Source: Malania oleifera (lineage: Eukaryota; Streptophyta; Magnoliopsida; Santalales; Ximeniaceae). Taken from it: a DNA stretch of 64,000 bases. Shown one piece after another: positions 22,930 to 32,397 of the stretch (positions within the stretch are counted from its first letter, which is position 1; each line of letters opens with the position of its first letter). The notes beneath the pieces were generated by a model. The model did not search any database. It saw only the letters and a program-made list of their open reading frames with translations, and had not been told where the DNA came from. The position numbers were made by a program, and so were the translations under genes. Where the stretch lies: assembly GCF_029873635.1 (NCBI RefSeq), contig NC_080422.1:8897764-8961763 (forward strand), given 5' to 3'.

Positions 22930-24364
22930 GTTGTTTCTAACTCTCCCTTGTTAATATTTACTGATTTAATTAATTTCTTTGAGTTTCATCTCTTGGACAA
23001 CTTGTCCACACACACACAAACACACACATGCACGTGTGATGTTTTTGTAATTGGTTTATATATATATATTTTTCTTCTTAATGTTATTTTGTATATATAT
23101 TGTATTATTATTGTTTTATTTGTTCTAATATCTAATGTTTGGGGTTCTTTTTTTTTTTTTTTTGTAATCATTGTAATATACTTATTTTTTATGTTTTATT
23201 GTGTAGACATTATTTAGGCTTTTTGATGTATTTAGGATATTTGTCATATTTATTGTTCATACGGTATTTAGGGATTTTGTTTATTATTTATGATTGTAAT
23301 ATTTATGCACATCTAGGATTCTTGATTATTTACATTATTTTCATAATACGACCATTTAGGGTTTTGGGTTATTGTTTTATTTTAGGGTTTTGGCTATTTC
23401 ACGTTATTAGGGTTTTGAGTAGTGTTTTATTTAATTTACTTTATATTGCTATTGCGTATATATTGATGTTCATTATTGTTTATTATTTATTTATTTCTTG
23501 TATACGATTGTATTATCATTTTGTCGTGTTCATAACATTGTTGTGGAATTTTTCATGCTATAATATTTATTTGAATAAATGATATTTATATTTAGCAACT
23601 TAGAATTGTAAGTAGCATTATACATTTAATTTAGTATTTTAGGTGACCGTGTACATTTAGTAATATAACATTTTAGGTAATATTATATATTATTATTATA
23701 TTTTTAGTATGTTAATATACAAGGTATTAATTATTATGGTAAGTTTAATATTTTAGGTAATATTTTTTGGTATCATGCTATTATATGGTATGTTTAGTAT
23801 ATATAGTATTATAGTAATCTATTACGTATTATATTATTTGTGGATATTTATTATTATTATTATCGTAATTATGTGTATTATGGTATGTTTAAGTATTTTT
23901 GTTTATAACGCACATGTAGTATTTTAATATTTGCTCATTATCTTAGTCTATATTATTGTTTATATTCTACTATTATTGGTATGTTAGATATTTTAGCTTC
24001 TATTATATATGTTGATTAGTATGTATTTTGGTATCCTAATATTATAGTTTATTACTATTTTATTTACTTATTTATTATGTTTAAATTATTATATCTATTA
24101 TTAAAACCTCCCATACTAATATTTTCCTATAAAACTTTTACTTACAATTTTAAAATGTGGGAGCGTATTTTCTTAAATAATTTTGATTTTAATCCCTATG
24201 ATTTAATTGCAAGGGGTATTAGCCTTTGCGCATCACGTACCCTAAGCTCTGAGGGAATATATGTGTATATTTATTTATTTTCCTATGTATTTATAAATTC
24301 ATAAAAAGGAGTAATGTAAAGATTTATTAGATTAACTTAGGGATAATTTTAAATTAATTAGGTA

Positions 24365-24507
24365 CCGTTCTTGAGAACGGGCGCGTAGGGGGTGCTCGTA
24401 CCTTCCCCTCGCGTAACCGAACTCCCGACCCCAACTCTGGTAATGTAGACCGATTCTACCCCTAACGGGGTAGTAATCATGTGTTCTAACCGCACTAAAG
24501 GTTAGTG
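24365..24507 (+). other. three stem-loops near the 3' edge of the LTR
   Basis: CCGTTC-TTGA-GAACGG (24365-24380), CTACCCCTAACGGGGTAG (24456-24473) and CACTAA-AGG-TTAGTG (24493-24507) are perfect inverted repeats in a row. The same three stems, in reverse, occur in the A LTRs (for example 19208-19223 and 54164-54179, whose loop is TTAC, not TTGA). Stems kept while loops change hints at RNA structure in the transcript leader or 3' end. Function is unknown. Confidence 0.6.
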
Positions 24508-24600
24508 GCGACTCCTACACCATATTTTTCCTGAAAATATTAAAATGATTTCTAATTTCGCCGCCCGGGGCACACGCGCTCCCGGGACGTCGCGACAGCT

Positions 24601-24619
24601 TGGCGACTCCGCTGGGGAC
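24601..24619 (+). other. primer binding site of element B
   Basis: TGGCGACTCCGCTGGGGAC, three bases after the LTR. It is the same site as in A, in opposite orientation, and confirms that B runs on the plus strand. Confidence 0.85.
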
Positions 24620-26339
24620 TTAGAGAGTCGAGCCATTAATTAATTGAAAATTGTCCCAAGTTTAAATTTAATAAATCTTTTAATTACTCCTTGTTTTGTA
24701 AATATAGTAATTCCTAAATAACCTTGATTAATTGTAAATATTTTGCTTCCATAATTTACAAATAACCTTACTTAATTAAAAATATTTTGTTTCCTAATTT
24801 TGTGAATATTGATTGTAAATATTTTGTTTCTAAATATTCTGAATAAGCATATTAATTGTAGATATTGTGAATAAGCATATTAATTACAGATATTTTGTAT
24901 ACTAATCATAAATATTTTGTTTCCTTATTTTTTGTTTCCAAATTTTTAGAATCAACATGTTAATGGCAGATAATATGTTTCCATATCTTGTGAATAAATA
25001 CATTAATGGTAGATATCTTGCTTCCATATTCTTTATAGCATGTGAATAAATGTGGGGATAGCGGGATTAGGTTAAAGTTTGAATTCACACACTCTCACGC
25101 TCTATACCCGAGCTTTACCTGCTAAGATTAGATAGGGGTGTAATAGCGTTTGTCCCTTCGTAGCTTAAGCTTGATGGGACCCGCGAACCACCCCGCTCAA
25201 TGCGAGTTTTGCCCGGACCCCTATGGGGGAGGATGAAATTTCAAATTGGGGACCTTTTTGTCAATAGGGATTAAATCCTACCCACACGTAATTGTCCATA
25301 GTTTTCCCTTAATTAGGATAGAGCCATGAAGAAACCCTATAAAATAGGTGTACCTACCCTGGGTTGGGACAGGAGCCACATCCTTCTCCATGTATAGTGT
25401 GTTGTATATAAGTTAAGAGATACTTTGTATTATATCATACATTTGACATCCATACATACTACTTAGCCAGTATTCTGGAAAAGCCCAATAATGAGACCAT
25501 GGCCCATCCTTTCAAAAAATGAAGCACTTGGCCCAAGCATTTTAAAATATGGGTTGGCCCAACCCTTTTCAAGTAATTAGGGCCCAATTTTTTGAGAAAT
25601 AACAAGTATAGGCCCAACCTTTTCCTAAGTAAAAACTCGGTCCAGGCCTGATTTTCAAAATGGGTCAAATCCAGATTTCCATAAATGGGTTTCGGCCTTA
25701 TTACCCTAAAAATTCGGGCCCATATTTTCTAAACAATCCAAGCCCAAATCCTTTTAAAATTAGGGCCTGATCCCATCATGAAGTATATTGAAGCCCATAT
25801 TTTAAAATGCTTGAGGCCCAAGTGCACACTAAAGTCCACAAGTCCGCACTGAACAAATCCAACGGGTTGACCAACCTGGGTCAACCCCAACCTCAGATCA
25901 TAATTTGACCCTTCATAGAATCTGAGATACATGAACCGATTGAGGAAAGAATTGAATTTAAATTGTGGCCCATCAATGATTGTCTTGAAATCTCTCATTA
26001 GTGGGACTTTTCCTAGAATGCTGACAAAGTAGTTAGTTAGGTTACATTGCATCCATATATTCATGCGTAATTTCACGCGTAATCATGCACGATAGGTCAC
26101 ATGCATGTTCATATCTCTATTTATATGTGTAATTGCACTAGTTACATCCATGCACCAACATTTATTTCATCTCATGGTCATGCATTAGATACTCACACAT
26201 TCATGCCTTACATAATCATGCATTCACAATGCTAAAAAGGGAAAGTTTTGGTTTGCAGTGCCTAGCCACAGAATTTTTCTGAGTAAGCAACATTGGGACT
26301 GTCACGCATCAATACAATACCAGGAGAAGGGCAAAAGAA
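24620..26339 (+). other. untranslated leader of element B
   Basis: About 1.7 kb without a conserved frame. It is homologous in reverse to the A leader but has only one copy of the GGGCC-rich unit doubled in A. ATGCATG-like steps occur at 26090-26220 just before gag. No splice signals were judged reliable. Confidence 0.6.
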
Positions 26340-27779
26340 ATGAGTGAACAATTGGAAGGTAGAGTCCTGGGTCTAGAACAAGGACAAGAAGAGATAAATG
26401 ACAAGATAAGTAAGGTTCTTGAGTTACTGATGAATAAGGGAAAGGCAGTACATGTTGATCCCGAAGTGGACCCCGCTCATCCCCCTGGGTTCACCCCAGA
26501 TCATGGACAAACATCAATTTCGCCACCTGGCGTCATAGGGGGTCCACCGCCAAATATGCCTCCTTTCATCCCTGCTATGCCAGCACAAGGGTTCCCAGTG
26601 GTAGGGACTCCCCCATTAGTAGCTTCTGATCTGGGGATGAACAGATCTGAAACTGAAAGTCGATACGATGTACTAGAGGAACGCCTGAAAGCTATTGAGG
26701 GATCCAATACATTCGACTCTGTAGATCCCAATGACCTGTGCCTCGTGCCAAAGGTCACCCTGCCACCGAAATTCAAAATACTAGATTTTGAAAAATTTGA
26801 TGGGACCCACTGTCCTCAGACCCACCTACGCCTGTATTGCCAAAAAATGGCTGCACATACTGATGATGAAAGGTTGATGATGCATTGCTTTCAAGATAGT
26901 TTGACTGGAGCAGCTATTAGATGGTACATTCAGCAGGATCGAGTTCGAATCCGTACTTGGAAAGATCTGGCAAATTCATTTATAGCTCAGTACCGCCATG
27001 TGATAGAGATGGCACTTGATCGTATGACCCTGCAAAGCATGCAAATGAAACCTAATGAAACATTCAGAGAATATGCATATAGATGGAGGGACATGTCCAT
27101 CCAAGTGAACCCTCCGGTGGAAGATAGGGAGGCTATCTCCCTATTCGTGAATACATTGAAAGATCCCTACTTTGGGCATCTCTTAGGGGCAACCCCCCAT
27201 GACTTCATGGACATTGTTTCTAGCGGAGAAAGAATCGAAACAGCCATCAAAGTCGGAAAAGCCAGAAGTAGTGGCGAAGAAACTAGTTCAGACAAGAAAT
27301 GGGCATATAGGAAGAAGGATGATGAAACTCGTATGATTCAAGGGCGACTATACCAAAGAGGTCATAACCAAGGGTTTAGAAGAAATATTGTTAATCAAAT
27401 AGGGAATGTAGGCACAGGGTCTCAGTCTGTTCCCTATGGGCCTACGCTCACACAGAAAAATGTTCAAACGCAGATATATGGTCCTAATAGGGTGCAACCA
27501 ATTCCCATGTCCTATTCGGAATTGCTCCCCCAATTGCTCGAAAGAAGGCTTATTTCAACAATCCCTGGAGTAGCCGTACGACACCCTTTACCACAATGGT
27601 ATGACCCGGACACTAAGTGCGCATATCACTCCAATTCTCCAGGTCACACCGTTGACCGCTGTTGGACATTTAAACACAAGGTACAGTCGTTGAGGGATGC
27701 CGGTTGGTTGGTCTTCGATGATAAGCAGCTAGGAATCCAGAGTGATCCCCTACCCAATCACGGGGAAAGAAATGGTTAA
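26340..27779 (+). CDS. gag protein of element B (Tat/Ogre-type Gypsy)
   Basis: An intact 479-residue frame. Residues 1-40 form a heptad-rich segment starting MSEQLEGRVLGLEQGQEEIN. Residues about 45-95 are a Pro/Gly-rich linker. The retrotransposon gag core covers about 125-300 (RTWKDLANSFIAQYRHVIEM, then FREYAYRWRDMSIQVNPPVE and LGATPHDFMDIVSSGERIE). A basic region follows, and the C-terminus has a Cys-x2-His-x5-His-x4-Cys knuckle at about 427-441 (CAYHSNSPGHTVDRC), then FKHKVQSLRDAGWL. It would form the cytoplasmic particle and bind element RNA. The start is the first ATG after the leader and matches the A gag start. No pol frame follows in any phase, so particles need enzymes from a partner element. 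Confidence 0.9.
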   Translation: MSEQLEGRVLGLEQGQEEINDKISKVLELLMNKGKAVHVDPEVDPAHPPGFTPDHGQTSISPPGVIGGPPPNMPPFIPAMPAQGFPVVGTPPLVASDLGMNRSETESRYDVLEERLKAIEGSNTFDSVDPNDLCLVPKVTLPPKFKILDFEKFDGTHCPQTHLRLYCQKMAAHTDDERLMMHCFQDSLTGAAIRWYIQQDRVRIRTWKDLANSFIAQYRHVIEMALDRMTLQSMQMKPNETFREYAYRWRDMSIQVNPPVEDREAISLFVNTLKDPYFGHLLGATPHDFMDIVSSGERIETAIKVGKARSSGEETSSDKKWAYRKKDDETRMIQGRLYQRGHNQGFRRNIVNQIGNVGTGSQSVPYGPTLTQKNVQTQIYGPNRVQPIPMSYSELLPQLLERRLISTIPGVAVRHPLPQWYDPDTKCAYHSNSPGHTVDRCWTFKHKVQSLRDAGWLVFDDKQLGIQSDPLPNHGERNG

Positions 27780-29812
27780 TATGTTGTAGGAGCCGAGGTC
27801 AGGCAAAAGAATCAGTCAAGTTATGGATCCTAGAGTTCTCGTAAGGAGCCCAAAGGGAGCAAAAGTACACAAGGGGCAAGTTTTTGATTATCTAGTTTGT
27901 TTCATGTGATGATGTCAATTTAATTCCCTATCTTCTAGAAGTCTGTCGACACTATTGTCTCGGACAATTTTCCTTTCATCAATAAATTGAATTATGCATT
28001 CTTTTCATATCACTTGTGTCCTGAGTTCAATTGACCAAGAGTTTGTTTGCTGATGTTTCGTGTAAAGATAAGGAAAATAATAATACCAATATTCATAAGC
28101 CAGAAAGTGATGTTAATTTTGAAAACCAAACACGGGAGGTGGAATCAGAAGAAGATAAAACAATTTTCCTCACCCTATGAAGACAGATGTTCTCGAAGGA
28201 ATTCAGCAAAATATATGTAGTGCTAAGAGTTTCAAGTCAATTCATTATTCATGTTTTGATCAAATGACAGATGGCCATCTTTGGCCGACCAGTTATTCCT
28301 AAAAAGAACCAAATATTGATTTACCAATTGCTAACCAAGTTAAGCTTGATTGTTAAACTAGCCTTTTCTTAAAAGTCAGTTCACCAAAAAGTTAACCTGG
28401 GTTGGGTCTCCTAGCGTTTGGCAAGTCATATGAGACAACAATGGGCTATCGAAATGATGGCAGGCCATTTTTCTGCTATCCAAAAGAAATTCAAAGAAGA
28501 AATCTCTTGCAAGCCCTTTTGAGCCTGAAAAATTCATTTATTAATTAACCCGTCAAAGGATCACACCCTACACTGGGGCAATTTTAAAGGATTAGTCCCA
28601 AATGAAGTTCAAACAAAAATGAAAAAATCCCTTCATGAAAGAGAAAAACAAAAGGGAGCAATAAAAGAAAATGGAAAGAGAAAGAAGAAAAGAGAAAGAA
28701 AATAAGGGACATACTACGCATGTGATCCTTGACCAAATTACCCTTGATGAAAATGATGATTTTGAGCTCTATTTAACTCTTTCTTTCTTTAACCTATAAC
28801 CCCCAGCCTACATTACGGTCCAAATGAAGTCCTGACCAGATTGGTATACATTGTTGTCTCTAATGATTTGTCAGACTCAATGACGAGTCTGAACTACGTA
28901 ATGACCTGATCCTGAAAAGGTACGTAGGCAGCTTGTTTGAATAACAAGTTCGGTCAACATCTTGCAAAACGTCTCAACTTGAACTGGGGGCGTAAAACAT
29001 TATTTAGGGTGATATTTTTGAGCCTTAGTTTCCCTTTTATTCTGAAAACCTGTATCCCTTAGCCTACGTTTCGTCCCGAGTCTTAAAGACCATCTTGAGA
29101 TCAAAACATGAGTTGAAGTTGACTAAACTAAAGACAACGTTTAAATAGGTGAAATTTCTAATGGTTTCACAGTATGATGAAACAAAAGAAGAGAGGTGGC
29201 CATCGATAAAGTTGGGATAGTCGAAGAAAAGATCAGCCATTCAGTTTGGTAAATTAAACATCAATATCATATGGCTTTTGAATACTGGTATAAATTTTTC
29301 TTGTAATAACATTGGGACATGGTAAAACATCTTTTTGGGTGGTTGACCTTTTGATTTCCCAAGTTGATGTCATAATTGCATAATCATTCCAATGGGATGG
29401 ATAGTCAAAGAGTTTCAGAATCACCAGAAATTTCTATAAAGAAGATCCTTGTGGAGAAAGAGCAGTCAAACTGGGGCAAATGTTATGCCAAGTTCAAAAG
29501 GAATCCAACAATAGATTCAAGATCGGTGACAGATGAATTTAACTGGGGCAAATTCCGAGTTGAGTCTCAGTAGGTCCCATTCAAGAACTTTCTTATCGGA
29601 TTGGAATAGGAAATCAGAGTCAAGATCATCTGTAGTTCCATTCAACTGGGGCAGATTTTATGATTTTCATTTGAGCTGAGTCAATCACTTCCATGACCGG
29701 ATGAATAAAGAAGATTAAGCTAAGATCGGTTACAAATCCATTCAAATGTGGCGAACCTCATGTAGAGACCAAAGATGAGGACATTGATCATGAGTGCATT
29801 GGGAGAAAAGAT
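27780..29812 (+). other. non-coding interior of B with dispersed ACTGGGGCA motifs
   Basis: No protease, RT or integrase motif in six frames. The motif ACTGGGGCA or a close variant recurs near 28574, 28984, 29470, 29541, 29646 and, beyond this block, 30555. The true polypurine tract at 32385 carries the related AGAGGGGCAGT. The 65-residue frame at 29376-29573 contains such motifs and is probably chance. Confidence 0.6.
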
Positions 29813-30300
29813 TCATGCATTATCATGCATTACCCCAAATTTCATACATTGTCATACATTTCATGCATTACCTAGATTTCACATATTGCCATGCATTCCA
29901 TGCACTACCATTCATCTCATACATTGTCATGCATTTCATGCATTATCTACATTTCATGCATTATCATCCATTGCATGCAGTACCTACATTTCATGTACTA
30001 CCGTACATTTCATGCATTGTCATGTATTTCAAGCATTACCATACATCTTATGCATCGTCATGCATTGCATGCATTTCATGTATTACCATACATCTTATGC
30101 ATTTCCATGCATTTCACACATTGCCATACATCTTATGCATTACCATACATCTTATGCATCGCCTTGCATGTCATGCACACATTACCACACATCTCATGCA
30201 TTGCCATGCATTTCATGTATTACTATGCATCTCATGTATTACTATGCATCTCATGCATTGTCATGCATTTCACGCATTACCATACATCTTATGCATTTTA
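29813..30300 (+). repeat. CATGCAT-rich short tandem array
   Basis: Dozens of degenerate units of roughly 10-20 bp built on CATGCATTACCATACAT and TCATGCATT. The long open frames across it (His-, Cys- and Met-rich, 143-209 codons, three overlapping) arise from the repeat and have no start context or conserved domain. A degraded reverse copy lies at 48505-48620. Confidence 0.8.
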
Positions 30301-30683
30301 TATTTTAGCATCACAAAAATAAAAAATAAAAATCACCAGTTAGCAACATGCATACATATAGCAGCATATCATTGCATTCTAGCATCACAAGCAGCAATAG
30401 AGCACCCTTCACACTTGTCTTGAGCTTTCAAATGATTATTTGACATCTTGGATGGAGAGATTTCAGTTGTATTGGGGTAACTGACCCCAAGCACACATTG
30501 ATTTACTTGGAAAACTAGGGCAAGTTGACCCCAGACACACGTTGATTTATTTTGAACTGGGGCAACAAATCCCAAAGATAGGGGATTCATTCATTGAGAT
30601 TTAGACTTTACCCCAAGTGCATTTTCCAAATAGAGTAACAACTTTCCAAATTTTGCTTTCACATCTTGTTACTGGATTGAGGT

Positions 30684-31343
30684 GGCTGGATCATCGTGTC
30701 CCTACGGCTCGGATTCTTACATTCGAAGCAAGCCATCATTGTGTCTCATGGCTGGATCATCGTGTCCCTACGGCTCGGATTCTTACATTCGAAGCAAGCC
30801 ATCATTGTGTCCCATGGCTGGATCATCGTGTCCCTACGGCTCGGATTCTTATATTCGAAGCAAGCCATCATTGTGTCCCATGGCTGGATCATCGTGTCCC
30901 TACGGCTCGGATTCTTACATTCGAAGCAAGCCATCATTGTGTCCCATGGCTGGATCATCGTGTCCCTACGGCTCGGATTCTTACATTCGAAGCAAGCCAT
31001 CATTGTGTCCCATGGCTGGATCATCGTGTCCCTAAGGCTCGGATTCTTACATTCGAAGCAAGCCATCATTGTGTCTCATGGCTGGATCATCGTGTCCCTA
31101 CGGCTCGGATTCTTACATTCGAAGCAAGCCATCATTGTGTCCCATGGCTAGATCATCGTGTCCCTACGGCTCGGATTCTTACATTCGAAGCAAGCCATCA
31201 TTGTGCCCCATGGCTGGATCATCGTGTCCCTACGGCTCGGATTCTTACATTCGAAGCAAGCCATCATTGTGTCCCATGGCTGGATCATCGTGTCCCTACG
31301 GCTCGGATTCTTACATTCGAAGCAAGCCATCATTGTGTCCTAT
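30684..31343 (+). repeat. 66-bp tandem repeat, ten copies
   Basis: Ten near-perfect 66-bp units starting GGCTGGATCATCGTGTCCCT, plus a partial eleventh at 31344. Because 66 is divisible by 3 and the unit has few stops, open frames appear in all three plus frames and on the minus strand. None looks like a real protein. Variation between units is one or two bases. A decayed reverse copy occurs at 43430-44120 in the second block. Confidence 0.92.
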
Positions 31344-32130
31344 CGCTGGATCATCGTGTTCCCACCTTATTGACCCATCGCGGTCTCACCTTATTAACCC
31401 TTTTCGGTCCCACTCTTATTGACCCTTCGCGGTCCCACCTTATTGACCCTTCGCAGTCCCACCTTATTGACCTATCACGGTCCCATTCTTATTGACCCAT
31501 CGCGGTCCCACCTTATTGACCCTTCGCGGTCCCACCTTATTGACCTATCACGGTCCCATTCTTATTGACCCATCGCGGTCCCACCTTATTGACCCTTCGC
31601 GGTACCACCTTATTGACCTATCACGGTCCCATTCTTATTGACCCATCGCAGTCCCACCTTATTGACCCTTCGCGGTCCCACCTTATTGACCGATCACGGT
31701 CTCATTCTTATTGACCCATCGCAGTCCCACCTTATTGACCCATTGCGGTCCCACCTTATTAACCCTTTGCGGTTCCACTCTTATTGACCCTTCGCGGTCC
31801 CACCTTATTGACCCTTCGCGGTCCCACCTTATTGACCTATCACGGTCCCATTCTTATTGACCTATCGTGGTCCCACCTTATTGACCCTTCGCGGTCCCAC
31901 CTTATTGACCTATCGTGGTCCCATTCTTATCGACCCATCGCGGTTCCATCTTATTGACCCTTCATAGTCCCACTTTATTGACCCTTTGCAGTCCCATTCT
32001 TATTGACCCATCGCGGTTCCATCTTATTGACCCTTCACAGTCCCACTTTATTGACCCTTTGCAGTCCCACTCTTATTGACCATTCGCAGTCCCACCTTAT
32101 TGACCATCCACGGTCCCACCTTATTGACCC
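31344..32130 (+). repeat. 24-25-bp tandem repeat, about thirty copies
   Basis: Units of the form CTTATTGACCCTTCGCGGTC followed by CCAC, with alternating variants (CTATCACGG, CCATCGCGG). Higher-order alternation is visible: groups of about three variants repeat together. No coding potential. It is absent from the second A copy, where the corresponding interior jumps from the LTR edge to the 66-bp repeats. Confidence 0.85.
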
Positions 32131-32384
32131 TTCATGAACTATAGCTCGGGTTCCTACCCCCGGTGCAAATCCCCGTCCTTGAACTATAGCTCGGGTTCCT
32201 ACACTCGACGCAAGTCATTCTCATGGACTCTCAAGCATACATGCAAATCGGTTTTCACAAATCATTTTGGTCTCTTTTGTTACATTGGGCCTAGTCCAAA
32301 ATCAGTGTCTTTTATCTTTGCAGGCTTGTTGCTACAAATAACGTAGGAGAATTCCTACTTTTACTTTGAAGCGACGAAGCCTAC
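32131..32384 (+). other. end of B interior, with a 45-bp repeat pair
   Basis: GAACTATAGCTCGGGTTCCT occurs at 32136 and again at 32181. The rest is unique sequence leading to the polypurine tract. The unit resembles a diverged 66-bp-repeat segment (GGCTCGGATTCTTACATTCG), so the repeat families may share an origin. Confidence 0.6.
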
Positions 32385-32397
32385 AAAGAGGGGCAGT
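32385..32397 (+). other. polypurine tract of element B
   Basis: AAAGAGGGGCAGT directly precedes the TGTAGACACC start of the 3' LTR. Its position and purine content fit the plus-strand priming site. Confidence 0.75.

Larger units (their letters stand above)
21594..24597 (+). mobile_element. 5' LTR of element B
   Basis: Runs from TGTAGACACCCC to CGTCGCGACA, 3,004 bp. Order: TTA/ATT-rich start (21628-21920), poly-A tract, TATA box at 22006, a five-copy exon-like array (22076-22929), a long T-rich part with TTTAGGGTTTTG boxes (23355-23415), then a 3' portion shared with the A LTRs and ending in three stem-loops. The 5' and middle parts differ strongly from the A LTRs while the last part matches them. 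Confidence 0.9.

Noticed and set aside
21594-24597. Reading the B LTR and the A LTR as the same sequence in inverted copies
   Set aside because: Only the edge nearest the primer site and parts of the start match; the TATA-proximal kilobase is different in the two.
29775-30423. Overlapping open frames of 143-209 codons rich in His, Cys and Met
   Set aside because: They are translations of the CATGCAT tandem array in three frames; no domain, no start context, and no conservation beyond the repeat itself.
30684-31343. CRISPR-like regular repeats
   Set aside because: Direct head-to-tail 66-bp units without spacers, in a plant retrotransposon.
30617-31495. 292-codon open frame with a repeated 22-residue unit (WLDHRVPTARILTFEASHHC)
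   Set aside because: Product of a 66-bp tandem repeat that is open in several frames on both strands; it lies in the non-coding interior of a gag-only element.
27780-32397. Hidden protease, RT or integrase in the interior of element B
   Set aside because: Searched by eye for DSGA/DTGA, YxDD, RNase H and integrase motifs on both strands; none found, only repeats and AT-rich sequence.
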